A stretch of DNA of 64,000 nucleotides, from NCBI GenBank assembly GCA_951799425.1, contig OX637405.1, positions 17,519,089 through 17,583,088 of the forward strand, given 5' to 3'. The translations under genes and the position numbers were made by a program. Positions 47,129 to 58,222 of this stretch are shown here, piece after piece (within the stretch, counting starts at the first letter, position 1; every line of letters starts with the position of its first letter). The notes beneath the pieces are model-generated. The model did no database searches. It was not told the DNA's origin and saw only the letters and a list, made by a program, of their open reading frames with translations. This stretch comes from Ilex aquifolium (taxonomy: Eukaryota; Streptophyta; Magnoliopsida; Aquifoliales; Aquifoliaceae).

Positions 47129-48866
47129 TGCTTGATCGTGTTCCCTAATCTCCGAACATCACCCAGTCATGTGTATGTGGCTTATACGGTTAGGTGAGTG
47201 TCACTCTCCCTTGGGTATCATGCAAGAAATGGGAAAACGTGTATGTGAATGGAAATGTGTGTGTGTGCAAAAGTGCTCTCCAAGAGAAGATAGACTTTCG
47301 AGTGTCGTGTTTTACTTGGAATGGGTATTCCAAGGTCGTCTCCTTAGGGAAGGAAGGTTGAATCATGTGAAGGTGATTTTGTACAAATGGAAAAGTGTAA
47401 AATCTTGGAAGTTTTGTGTTTAGGTGAGTGAAGTTTTTGCTAAAAATGCAATGGAAACAAGGTTGGCTAACCCGAAGAGGTCATTCCAATGGGAATGCCA
47501 AATCAACTCAAAACATTCTTCCAATGGTGCCTAGGTGTTCGATTGATTCGTAGGAAGTAAGGGACTAAAATGGAGGTGTAGGCTCAAGCATACCCCGTGA
47601 CAAGTCCACGGTGTATCAAGAGCTCACAACCACGTCCGCACTCAACCTAGTCAAGCCGAACACTTTACACTACGAGGGAGAATGGAGGAGAGTTGATTTG
47701 GCATACCTAAGATGAAATCTCCCTTGGATTAGCCAACATAAAACTTAGCTACTCATATTAAATACAAAGACGTACAATGTAGGAAGTGACATGGTAATGA
47801 AATGGAGATTAAAACTTGTATTAATGTAAAGAAAAGTGAAACTACAAAGATAAGTGCATTTAATATCCAACTCAAAAGTTTGAAGTGAAAAACTCATATG
47901 TAACAATGGTAGATTCAAAGATACATGACTAAACTTGCAATACACTTGAAATAAATGACATTAAAGTGCATTAAATGAAGATTACAAGAGGCTTACAACA
48001 AACTACTAGTGAAATGGGTAAGAAAATACAAAAATCCAAACTTTCTCTCTCCAAAACTATCTCTTCTTCCTTGAGATTCTCTCTCTATATGCTGAATAAT
48101 AGTCTACAATGGTGTAACTCCTTGCATTTTTGTCCATGAGGCCCTCTAGCATGTGTGTGCAGGTCTCCCATCAAGGGAGGGGGGGGGCTGAGTTGATGAC
48201 TTGGACAGGCTAGGACAAGCCTAGCCTACAACTTCCCAAGCTTCCACCTTCTCTCTCTTCCTCATTAATGCATTGACCTCCAAAGTCCAACCTTAAGTGT
48301 AGGGAGACATGTATGTATGTAGAATATGTCAGGGGATAAGTGGGAGAATCATAGGTGGGACCCCTAAGTGGTAGAGCTTGAGTTGCAGGTGTCTGACATT
48401 TCTAGGTAAAACCTTTCGAAAGGTCGATGCAAACCTTGCGGAAGGTTTTGGCAGAGGTAGAGGAAAAAGCTGTCCAGTATGCCTAACCTTTCGGAAGGTC
48501 GATAGAAAACTTTCGGAAGGTTTTCTTCCAGTGTGCAAAACCTTCTGGAAGGTCTTGGTAGGCAGAAGCTGTCCAGTGTGCAAATCTTCCGGAAGGTCGA
48601 AACAAACCTTCCGGAAGGTTTTCTCCTGATTTGCCTTTTTCTTGATTTCTTCACCTTCCAAGCCCCCCTTTAAGCCACCCCTTATCTCCATTGACTTTGA
48701 GCACTACGATGGGGGCTTAACTCCAGCCATTTCCAACTCTTTACCTATAATCACACAACAACATAATTAATTATTTGCTTAATTGCATTTCCTCCCATTT
48801 CAACCACAAAAGCAAGTATAAAAGGATATAAAAGCATACATAATGTGCAATATTTTGTGCTAATCA
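47129..48866 (-). repeat. 5' LTR of the Athila element
   Basis: 1738 bp; on the minus strand it starts TGATTAGCACAAAATATTGC at 48866 and ends CAAGCA at 47129. It matches the solo LTR 40375-42063 in both termini and in the position of its palindrome array. Confidence 0.9.
48412..48618. repeat. CCTTCCGGAAGG palindrome array (Athila 5' LTR)
   Basis: Seven degenerate sites start at 48412, 48434, 48487, 48509, 48541, 48585 and 48607, with steps of 22, 53, 22, 32, 44 and 22 bp. The variants include CCTTTCGAAAGG and CCTTCTGGAAGG. The outermost site is 248 bp from the LTR 5' end. Confidence 0.95.
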
Positions 48867-49943
48867 GTCTCCTCAGGGAAGGAAAGGTCAAATTGCTTTG
48901 AAGGGTGATTTGTAAAGAAATGAAAATTGAAAAGTCTTGAGAATTGTGTTTTGGTGAGTTGAGTTTTGATAAAATGCAAGAAAATAAGGTTAGCTAATCC
49001 ATAGAGGTCATTCCAATGGGAATGCTAAATCGGCTCAATTCATTCAACCGATGGTGTCTCGGTGTTTGATTGATTCGTAGGAAATGAGGGACTAATGTGG
49101 ATGTATTGGGCAAAAGCATATCCCGTGACAAATCTACGGTGTATCAAGAGCCCACAACCACGTCTGCAGTCAACCTAGTCAAACCAAATACTTTACACTA
49201 CGAGGAAGAATGAAAGAAAGTCGATTTCACATACCTAAGAGGAAATTCCCCTTGGATTAGCCAACTAAAAGTCTAGCTACTCATAGTAAAGGCAAGAACA
49301 AACATAATGTAAAGGGACATGGTAATGAAATGAAGCATGAACTTGTATTGATGCAATAAAAGGTTTAAACTACAAGAGTAAAGTCATTCATAACCAAATT
49401 ACAAAGCTTGAAGTGGGAATACCCAAATGCAAAAATGGAAATGCTAAAATACTTCACTAAGCTTGATTACAACTTGAATAAAAGAGTTTAAAGTGAAAGA
49501 GGGAAAGATTACAAGTAATATAAAGCTTACTACAATGAAAATGGTGAAGGAAATGTGAAAACTCAACTTTCTCTCTCTAAAACTTCATCTTCTATCTTCG
49601 AGCTTCTCTCTCTAAAAGCATGTAAAACTCAATAATGGTGTAAGACTTGGTAATTTTCGCCCATACCCTCTCCATTAGCATGTGTGAACTGAATTGGAAT
49701 GATTGGTGAGAGGTTGGACACTTCCACAAGTAAGTTCAGTCCAAACATGGTCTTCCCATGCTTCACCAACTACCCATCTTCTCTCTCTTGCTTCTCCCCT
49801 CTCTCTTACTTCAAATCTGAATTTAGGGGTTAGGAGAGCATCATGGGCTATCAAACATGCCAGGGAATGACTTAGAGGACAAAAGGTGGGCCCTCGGAGT
49901 AGGTGGAGTCGTGTGAGCAGGTGTCTGGCAAATCTGGGCAAAA

Positions 49944-50079
49944 CCTATTGGTAGAATGTGAAAAACCTACCGGTAGGTATTTTCTAGTAGGGTCTTGTAC
50001 CTGTAGGTTTTGCATGTCTTCTACCAGTAGGTCTTGCATGTCTTCTACCCATAGGTCTTGCATGTCTTCTACCGGTAGG
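49944..50079. repeat. CCTACCGGTAGG palindrome array
   Basis: Six sites, two exact at the ten-base core and four mutated, start at 49944, 49966, 49996, 50020, 50044 and 50068. The first step is 22, then 30, then three steps of 24 bp. The 24-bp units share TTGCATGTCTTCTACC. Confidence 0.92.
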
Positions 50080-50229
50080 TCTTTTTGTAATTTTTTCATA
50101 ACTTTTGATCCCACTATCCAATTGAGCTGAAAATTTGATACAAGACAGAGGACATCAATAACTACAACTTTAATGTTTTTCACTTTTTCAGATTCGAAGT
50201 GGATCATGGTAAAAAATGGGGAATACCGA

Positions 50230-50285
50230 GGTACCAATACCAAATGGTGTGGATACCGGTACCTATGTTACCAGGTACCGATACC
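50230..50285. repeat. GGTACCGGTACC-type palindromes, 22-bp period
   Basis: Three 12-bp sites start at 50230, 50252 and 50274, exactly 22 bp apart (GGTACCAATACC, GATACCGGTACC, GGTACCGATACC). They end 235 bp from the LTR start. The sister LTR has the same trio at 57654, 57676 and 57698. Confidence 0.92.
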
Positions 50286-50520
50286 TCCTTGATTTCTTTT
50301 ACTTTAAGCCTCAACATCCTCATGTAATGTGTCTATCTCTTCACCACTCATCCACACTTAGTTGCAGGATTTCGAAAGCCATCAATTACTCTATGATTAC
50401 CTGCAACATCAAAATTTTGATATTATTCACAAATTCGACTAACTCTAAGTAATTAAATGTAAAGTTGAGTTAAAATGCATATAATGAGGCCGTTAAGTGT
50501 GCAATATTACGCGCTCATCA

Positions 50521-50534
50521 CACCCCTCAACTTA
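50521..50534 (-). other. Polypurine tract of the non-autonomous element
   Basis: On the minus strand AAGTTGAGGGGTG abuts the 3' LTR start at 50520. The same PPT type (AAGTTGGGGGTG) appears at 60246-60257. Confidence 0.8.
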
Positions 50535-52563
50535 AGCTTTGCTAGTCCCTAGCAAACTAAATGTAAAAATTAGGCAAACAAACATAAACCTATACTAATT
50601 TCACTATTGCATTTAGTATATGCGACAAGGCTTTAAACCCCTAGGTGATCACTATAGACGAGTTTTATCTCATGAAGGTTTCCAGTGAAAGTACCTCCAA
50701 ACTTCTTTTCCTCATATCCAACATTTGAAACATATGCCCTTATCCTAACTAGCACTAGGATGTCAAAAATAGGTTTGTCCAATGCACCCGAACTAATCAA
50801 ACATGAATCACATCATAGCCTTAAAAGTTATTCTACAGTATCCACCTACACATTTCCTTTCAAAACTTGTGTGTGTAAAATGCAATGAACATGTAATTTA
50901 AGCATTTACTCAAGGGAATCCACATTCACTTAGCTATCCAAATTCAGTTTTGATGCAAAACTCACCAAGGGTTTCTCTAAAAATGAATAACTCAATGATT
51001 ATCCGAGCAAGCTCTCTATGTGTATATGTGAGATAGAATCTTATGCACAAACCAAAATGCTCACATATAATCCAAAAATGATGTGCATGCATAAGAATTG
51101 AAACGAACTCGGCATAATCTCATGAATGGAATGTTAGGGCACTAGATAGCAAAACCAACTTTTCTTTTCATTTAAACTGTGCTCTCACCATGCTTTCTCT
51201 AGATCATTTAGGGCTTTCAAGGATTGTAATGAGGCCTTGGGTGATACTTGCGCTGAGTGAAATGAAGGGTAAAGGGAGACAAAAAGGGTTATTCCGAGGG
51301 CATGACCTTTATTATCAAAAATTTTCTTTTTGTGGAATTTTTCAGCTTTACACATTCACTTCAATTTTTGTTTCTTTTTCTTCTTCTTTCCTCAACATTT
51401 TTCTTCTCTTTTCTTTTCTTTTCATTTCTTTTTCTCTTTCAACCCCTTTTTCTCCTTTTCTTGGATTTTTTTTCTTTTTCATTCAATGCCATTTATCCCT
51501 TTTGGGTTTCCTCACCACATTTCCCTTTCTTCATGATTAATCACAGTCAGTCTCGGAAAAAACCAAGGTGTGGTACTTGTAAGCATTTTGCACTGGCTTG
51601 GTAAAACATGTGGCATAAAAATGAATTTTCAGTTAAGGCTCAATCACGACATTAGGGATAAATTTTTCACAAGAAAAAGGCTAAGGTTCAACATAATTCA
51701 AAGATGGCCTAAAATCCTCTCTAGATAAGCATGTGGAGGCATATTAGCATTTCAAGACAGTCAATTAACTATCCACATCCACTCTAACCAAGGCAAGCAT
51801 AATGAGATTACTGAACAAATTTTGAATTTGAAAAATTGTTCCTTTGAGTAAATGTAAGTTCCCTCCAACAAGGATTGACACTAAAGCTCACATGGGTACT
51901 TACTTCATCTCCACTATGTATGTCAAGCTCTAAAATGTGGATCCAATCAGTAAATTACCGAAATTACACATTCAAGGTGCACTATGATTGAGTTCGAAAG
52001 AAAACACATATGTGATGCTCCAGCATAGGATAAACTTCTATGGTGTACTCATGTGTTCAAAGTTCAAAATGAAGATCAAGCAATCACAAATCCCATAATA
52101 ATTAGGATAGGGGAATATAGTTCAATATTTGATATTTTCCACAAAAAATGTCCAAAATTTTCACATTTCCAACTATTCTATACAAAAAGAGGTGGAACAT
52201 GTAAATAGTGCACCTCACCCCCCAACTTGAACCATGCATTGTCCTCAATGCACAAGGAATCATGCAATGCGAAAAATAAAAGTAACATGAGAAATAAAAT
52301 ACTCCATTTTTTTCTTTTTTTTAGTATACACATAAAAGGGAAAATGAAACACAAAAAAACCTGTTTACACCCACCAACTTAGACTCGAACATGATACTAA
52401 ATAAGATTTATTACGATGACGCTCAAAATGAATTGAGTCCAAATTAGGGAGTGTTAAAAAACTTCATGCTAAAATCTAAACTACAACATCATGAATATAA
52501 AAATATAACAATAAAAGAAATCTAACTACTATGTGCATGAAAACAAAACAAAAAGGACTTATG
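50535..52563 (-). other. Internal non-coding region of the non-autonomous element
   Basis: No gene. 51340-51540 is pyrimidine-rich, and 51540-52260 matches 38760-39560 of the Athila element. 50560-50690 resembles 60070-60256 in inverted orientation. Confidence 0.7.
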
Positions 52564-53405
52564 TCAATCCGGCTTCAATTCGGATATGAGCTTGCGCCCA
52601 TTAATTTTTTTGATTTTAAAATTTTTTTGGTGTATAAATGCCTTTCCTAACCAATCTATCCAACAATACAAAAGATAATGATTCAAAATTCTCATCAAAA
52701 TAGAGGTGCAAACAAGATTATGCAATTCCAACAATGGAGTATACAATTTCTCTTTATAAATTTCTACACTTAACTCCATTTTAATGTTCTCCCCATGTTG
52801 AAAATTGTGAACCTCAACACCACTCTTTGATGGCAAATTGACCTTGGGCTTATTAGCCTCATGTGAGATAATAATTTCATTAATTTTTTCACAATCAAGA
52901 GTGGTGGGAGATTCAACAACAATTTGCATTCCATAAAAATGATCATCCTCAATACATTGACTTTGCTCAAAATGTTGTTCTTCACAATTAGTAATTATGA
53001 CATTAGTTAATGCAATATGGTCATCTCTAATTTCAAAAAATTGTTGGGCTACTTGGGAATTGACTTCCATATGGTATAGCATAAACTTGCAAAGAGTATT
53101 TTTCAATTCTTGTTCGGTTGAGTCCTCATATGTTGGATAGTGGAAAAATTCATTTGGTGGTGGAGATCGGATGAAAAATTATAAGGTTCGTTCTCCCAAC
53201 CATAACTCAGATAACTCGTTGCAACATAATAGTCAGGGTAAAAATTTTCGGGGGCCAATATTGAAATTGATCCTTCACATGCAAAGTCTTGAACCGTATA
53301 ATTTAATGAGCACACCCTAGTGATGTGCTCATACTCATCACAAATGTCACACACATTTTCAAAATTTGAGGCATTTAACACATTATTATAAAAATTAGGA
53401 AACAT
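52564..53405 (-). pseudogene. Gag-like protein of the non-autonomous element
   Basis: The first frame (53103-53405, 100 codons, start MFPNFYNNVLNASNF) contains CDICDEYEHITRVC, a C-x2-C-x4-H-x4-C zinc knuckle like that of Athila Gag. The second frame (52564-53106, 180 codons) continues with MEVNSQVAQQFFEIRDDHIAL, resembling the coiled segment after the Athila knuckle, and ends FKIKKINGRKLISELKPD. A frameshift at about 53105 separates them. The capsid part is absent. What the protein did is unknown; RNA binding is inferred from the knuckle only. Confidence 0.7.
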
Positions 53406-53526
53406 AACATAAAGTACAAACTACAACAAACTATTTACAATCGAGACGACATACCTTGGCCCGTGATGAAAATCACGAGACTTACCTATGCCGTCCCAAA
53501 TCACCTTGAAAATATGACGCTTAGCC

Positions 53527-53545
53527 TTCCCCGGCAACGGTGCCA
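53527..53545 (-). other. Primer-binding site of the non-autonomous element
   Basis: On the minus strand TGGCACCGTTGCCGGGGAA, the Athila Asp-tRNA-type site, begins four bases after the LTR end. Confidence 0.9.
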
Positions 53546-54795
53546 AAAATGCTTGAATCACTTTCCCTAATCTCTAAACACGAACCCGGACTATGTGTAT
53601 ATAACTTATACGAGTAGGTGAGTGTCACTCTCCCTCGGGTTCAAATGCAAGAAATGAAAAAAATTTTGTGTGTGAACAAAAACGTGTGTGTGTGAAAGTG
53701 CTCCCCAAGCATAGAGAGACTTTCAATGTCGTGTTTTACTTGGAATGGGAATTCCAAGGTCGTCTCCTCAGGGAAGGAAATGTCAAATTGCTTTGAAGGG
53801 TGATTTGTAAATAAATAAAAATTGGAAAGTCTTGAGAATTGTGTTTTGGTGAGTTGTGTTTTGATAAAAATGCAAGAAAACAAGGTTGGCTAATCCATAG
53901 AGGTCATTCCAATGGGAATGCTAAATCGACTCAATTCATTCAACCAATGGTGGCTCAGTGTTTGATTGATTCGTAGGAAGTGAGAGACTAATGTGGATGT
54001 ATTGGGCAAAAGCATACGCCGTGACAAGTCTACAGTGTATCAAGAGCCACAACCACGCCCACACTCAACCTAGTCAAACCAAACCTTTCACACTACGAGG
54101 ATGAATGAAAGAAAGTCGATTTCAAATACCCAAGAGGAAATTCCCCTTGGATTCGCCAACTAAAAGTCTAGCTACTCATAGTAAAGGCAAGAACAAACAT
54201 AATGTAAAGAGACATGGTAATGAAATGAAGCATGAACTTGTATTGATGCAATAAAAGGTTTAAACTACAAGAGTAAAGGCATTCATAACCAAATTACAAA
54301 GCTTGAAGAGGAAATACCCAAATGTAGAAATGAAAATGCTAAAATACTTCACTAAGCTTGATTACAACTTGAATAAAAGAGTTTAAAGTGAAAGAAGGAA
54401 AGATTACAAGTAATATAAAGCTGACTACAATGAAAATGGTGAAGGAAATGTAAACACCCAACTTTCTCTCTCTAAAACTTCATCTTTTACCTTGGAGCTT
54501 CTTTCTCTAAAAGCATGTAAAACTCAATAATGGTGTAAGACTTGGTAGTTTTCATCCATACCCTCTCCCTTAGCATGTGTGAACTGAATTGGAATGATTG
54601 GAGAGAGGTTGGACACTTCCACAAGCAAGTTCAGTCCAAGCATGGTCTTTCTCTTGCTTCTCCCGTCTCTCTTAATTTAAATTTGACTTTAGGGGTTAGG
54701 AGAGCATCATGGGGTGTCAAACATGTCACAGTATGGCTTAGAGGACAAGAGGTGGGCCCCTAGAGTAGGTGGAGTCATGTGAGCAGGTGTCTGGC

Positions 54796-57348
54796 TATGA
54801 CGCCCCAGAAATTGAGGTCCTTAATTTAATAAAATTCGGGTAGAGTCTCCTTTGTACGGGGAGCTCTACCCAAAACACAACCTGTGCAATTATACTACAT
54901 TGACCACACCGGATCCATTTATGAATAAATATTGACCACACTGGGTCCATTTATAAGTAACATTGACCACACCGGGTCCAATTATCCATACTCATATAAT
55001 AACATGCAATGTTACATTAAAATAGTCCATATGAGTTCGATTACAATTCTTTTATATATACATGCCAAAATGGGATTTTCACAAAAGTTATACAAAATGA
55101 GTCATAAAAGCCACAAGTTGGCCTTCTTCACCCTTGAGATTCGAATTGGGAGCCATCTGCCGGTGTGAACCCCGCACCTGAAATATTTTCCCATAAAGGG
55201 TGAGCCACGCTCAATAGGATATCTCCTAAAGAGGCTACTCCCCGACCTAAATGCATATGAAATGTTCACATGCAACAATCAACCATCCACAACAATTCCA
55301 ATCAAGAATATGCAACTCATTGTTGAGATTTACTACGTCATGCCATGAAATGAGATGAGACTCACTCATACAACTCAACCTGAGCCCCCACTGGCTCCCA
55401 CAACACATGTTATGCCAATGTGTATGAATCCGTCATTTATGTGGCACATCAAATGACATTTATAAGTCTAGGGTTTTTCTTGGGGTGGGTATTCATGGAT
55501 TTACACCAAGGGTAACCCAACCCACACATAATTTATAGACTTCAACCGAGGGTTCTGCGTACACCCACACACTTTATGGACCGAACCAAGGGAGTGCGTA
55601 CCCCAACTATCGGGTCTTGCACCCGAGGGATCTTCTAGCCCTTCTTGCTAACCCCAACCCTATTTACCATGCAAACCGTGCGACTTAGTCGGATCTTCAA
55701 TCCAACCTTCCCGAGCCCACCCATCATTCACCATATGTGGTGTTTAATTACAACCATGCATACATACCCCCACTCATGCTCAATGTTCATGAATATGATG
55801 CCTCCGTGCATAATGCAATGTAATGTATATTTGCAATACAACAATCATGTCCAATATGTTATAAATGCTATATGGCCCAATTTACCACACATCAGCATAC
55901 TCCATGACAATTTATGTCCCAAGCATGTAATCACCATTATCCATTTCAATGTCAATATATCAATAAACATATATTAACACTTTATACCCAACAACAAATC
56001 ACAAGTATGTATATATCTCAACAATTTCTACAACACAATTTCCAAGTGTGTTATCACAAAATCATGCTATCAACACACTAAATTCATCAAGGCATAACAT
56101 AAACACATAACATACCCACGATTCTCATAACTCAAGAATCACATTAGGTTAATGTCACATACCCAAGTCAAGATGAAATTCATCATATAGCTCAAGAAAT
56201 CATATTAAGTGATTTCTACACAACTATGTCAAGATAGAATTTATTCTACCCAATTTTTGTTTTTATATCTATATATCATAATCTTCCAAGAAATTATAAA
56301 GTAGCAACTTCTAAATGCCAATTCAATTGAGAATTTACTTTACCCAATTTCCATATCCATTTTCTACACTTCAAGTACATATAGTTTTTCATAAAATTTA
56401 CCAAAAAGATAAATTCTACAACCCGTTTCTTACAAGATTTATTTAGCACATTTCGGTACCCATTTTCCACACTTAATATACACTAGTGGTACATTAAACA
56501 AGAGAATTTATCTCAAGTCATACTACCCATTCTCAATACCCATTTCACCAAAACAACAACAATAGGCAAGTGATATATAGTTCTAGCCACCCACCCATTC
56601 CATATAAACATTCTAGGTTGAAAATAAACCTAATTAGGATGAAACCCTACCTCTTGAAGCGTAGAGAACGACCTTGGGAAGCTTCAAGAACCCGATTCCC
56701 GCTCAAATCTTCACTTTCCTCAAAATCCCGACTTTGGAACTTTGGTGAAATCCCTTCTTTTTGGTATGGACGCGTAGACCTTGTCGAGGAGATCGACTTT
56801 CATTCTTGGCCCGAGTGGATTCGACCAAAGTTTGGCCCTTGATCGCAAGAGAAAAGCTTGAGAAAATCCTTGTTTTTTCTCTTTTTCTTCTTCCCTTTTC
56901 CAACGTCCAGACCAGCAGAGAAAATGGGTGGAGAAATCAGATTTTTTTACCTATTTATACTCCTTATTTACTTGGTCCACAACGTGCCACACGGTCCCCT
57001 ATTTTCGGGTCCGTTTTCGTTCCGAAACGATTAAATTTCGCTCCGATTCAAGTTCAAATATTTTTATTTCAACTTGCTTTAAATTATTTTTCAAATTTTA
57101 AAATTTTATTAAAAAATTCCTTTTTGGGTCACCCGAGACCCGACCGCCTCGTAAAACGCGAAAAATCTGACTATCTCGGAATCCGACAAAATTTGCCTGG
57201 GTAACTAGATTTTGCGAGACGAATCCAATGGTGAGGTCCGTTTCGTCATCCGAGCTCTAGAAAAATTCAGGTTTACAACCCGTACCGTAGTATCAAATTA
57301 CCGTTTTGCCCATTTTTCATAAAAGTTTAAATTTACCCGGATTTTACA
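54796..57348 (-). mobile_element. Tekay-type solo LTR
   Basis: 2553 bp. The right part (about 57000-57348) is the inverse of the Tekay LTR start (TGTAAAA(T)CCCG..., then the ATTTTTCTAGA and GATGACGAAACGGACCTCACC phrases). The left part has the inverse of GTGGCTCACCCTTTATGGGAAA. The left terminus reads TATGACGCCCC instead of TGTGACACCCC. It is flanked by CTGGC on both sides (54791-54795 and 57349-57353). Overall divergence from the young element is considerable. Confidence 0.92.
54901..54982. repeat. GACCACACCGGGTCCA repeat in the Tekay-type solo LTR
   Basis: Three copies of GACCACAC(C/T)GG(A/G)TCCA start at 54902, 54934 and 54964, 32 and 30 bp apart, in the same end region of the LTR where the young element has its CCTTCCGGAAGG array. 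Confidence 0.88.
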
Positions 57349-57367
57349 CTGGCAAATCTGGGCAAAA

Positions 57368-57503
57368 CATACCGGTAGAATGTCAAAAACCTACCGGTAG
57401 GTATTTTCCAGTAAATTCTTCTACCGGTATGTTTTGCATGTCTTCTACCGGTAGGTCTTGCATGTCTTTTACCCGTAGGTCTTGCATGTCTTCTACCGAT
57501 AGG
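57368..57503. repeat. CCTACCGGTAGG palindrome array (sister LTR)
   Basis: Six sites start at 57368, 57390, 57420, 57444, 57468 and 57492, with the same steps as at 49944-50079 (22, 30, 24, 24, 24). Confidence 0.93.
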
Positions 57504-57653
57504 TCTTTTTGAAATTTTTTTATAAATTTTGATCTCACTATCCTATTGAGCTAAAATTTTGACACAAGACAGAGAACATCCAGATATAGAACTTTCATGT
57601 TTTGAATTTTTTCGGATTCAAAGTGGATCATGTTTAAAAATGGGGAATACCGA

Positions 57654-57709
57654 GGTACCGATACCAAATGGTGTGGGTACCGGTACCTATGTTGCCAGGG
57701 ACCGATACC
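57654..57709. repeat. GGTACCGGTACC-type palindromes, 22-bp period (sister LTR)
   Basis: Sites at 57654, 57676 and 57698. The central one is a perfect 12-bp palindrome here. Confidence 0.93.
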
Positions 57710-58222
57710 TCCTTGATTTCTTTCACTTTTAAGCCTCCAAATCCTCATGTAATATGTCCATTTCTTCATCACTCATCCACACTTAGTTGCAGGATTCTGA
57801 AAGCCATCAATTACTCTATGATTACTTGCAACATCAAAATTTCTACATTATTCACAAATTCGACTAATTCTAAGTAATTAAATGCAAAGTTGAGTGAAAA
57901 TGCATGTAATGAGGTCGTTAAATATGCAATATTACACGCTCATCACTTGGTATGGTTAGTATCAAAGCTAGTTGTTGATAGTTGTAAATGTAAGCTATTG
58001 TTGAATGAATTTCTAAACTTGCATAGTTACTTCACCTCACAGACGAGTTATTAATGGGAATCCAACATGTGAATACTATTATATGAAATTTAGTTCTATG
58101 ATGTGGCTTTGCATTATTTGGGTAAAATGGGATCCTTTCCTTGATTTAATGTTTGAGTTAAGTTATATATGATTTAGAGGATAATTGCTTGGTGAAAACC
58201 GTTGTTGTTTCTAACCTCTTAA

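Larger units (their letters stand above)
38590..48866 (-). mobile_element. Athila-type Ty3/gypsy element, 3'-truncated
   Basis: On the minus strand: 5' LTR (47129-48866), PBS, gag, protease, RT, RNase H, integrase (to 39751), then about 1.1 kb of 3' non-coding DNA; the 3' LTR is missing. Coding parts are broken by many stops and frameshifts. A separate solo LTR (40375-42063) is inserted in integrase. The right flank GTCTC (48867) equals the place where the LTR of the neighbouring element is interrupted, so it was inserted in that LTR and later lost its left end. Confidence 0.85.
48867..50520 (-). repeat. 3' LTR of the non-autonomous element, truncated
   Basis: 1654 bp. It starts (minus strand, 50520) TGATGAGCGCG and breaks off at GTCTCCTCAGGG, where the Athila 5' LTR adjoins. 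It matches 53763-54795 plus 57349-57945 in order. Near 49926 it contains the unoccupied version (GTCTGGCAAATCTGGGC) of the site into which the Tekay-type solo LTR inserted in the other copy. Confidence 0.9.
48867..57945 (-). mobile_element. Non-autonomous Athila-like element
   Basis: 3' LTR remnant 48867-50520, internal region 50521-53549, 5' LTR 53550-57945 (interrupted). The internal region has a short gag-like gene with a zinc knuckle and no pol. The 3' LTR lacks about 213 bp, lost behind the inserted Athila. The two LTRs are similar but clearly diverged, so the element is older than its two insertions. It would depend on Athila proteins for movement. Confidence 0.85.
53550..57945 (-). repeat. 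5' LTR of the non-autonomous element, interrupted
   Basis: On the minus strand it runs from TGATGAGCGTG (57945) to CAAGCA (53550). Without the inserted solo LTR and one copy of its TSD it is about 1838 bp. Its palindrome arrays lie at 57368-57503 and 57654-57709. Confidence 0.9.

Noticed and set aside
49675..50243. Open frames on the minus strand around the CTACCGGTAG array
   Set aside because: LTR sequence; the peptide repeats (VEDMQDL) reflect the 24-bp DNA repeat.
58186..58222. Start of the solo LTR at TGCTTGG (58186)
   Set aside because: That boundary gives no TSD, whereas starting at 58223 gives an exact CTTAA duplication on both sides.
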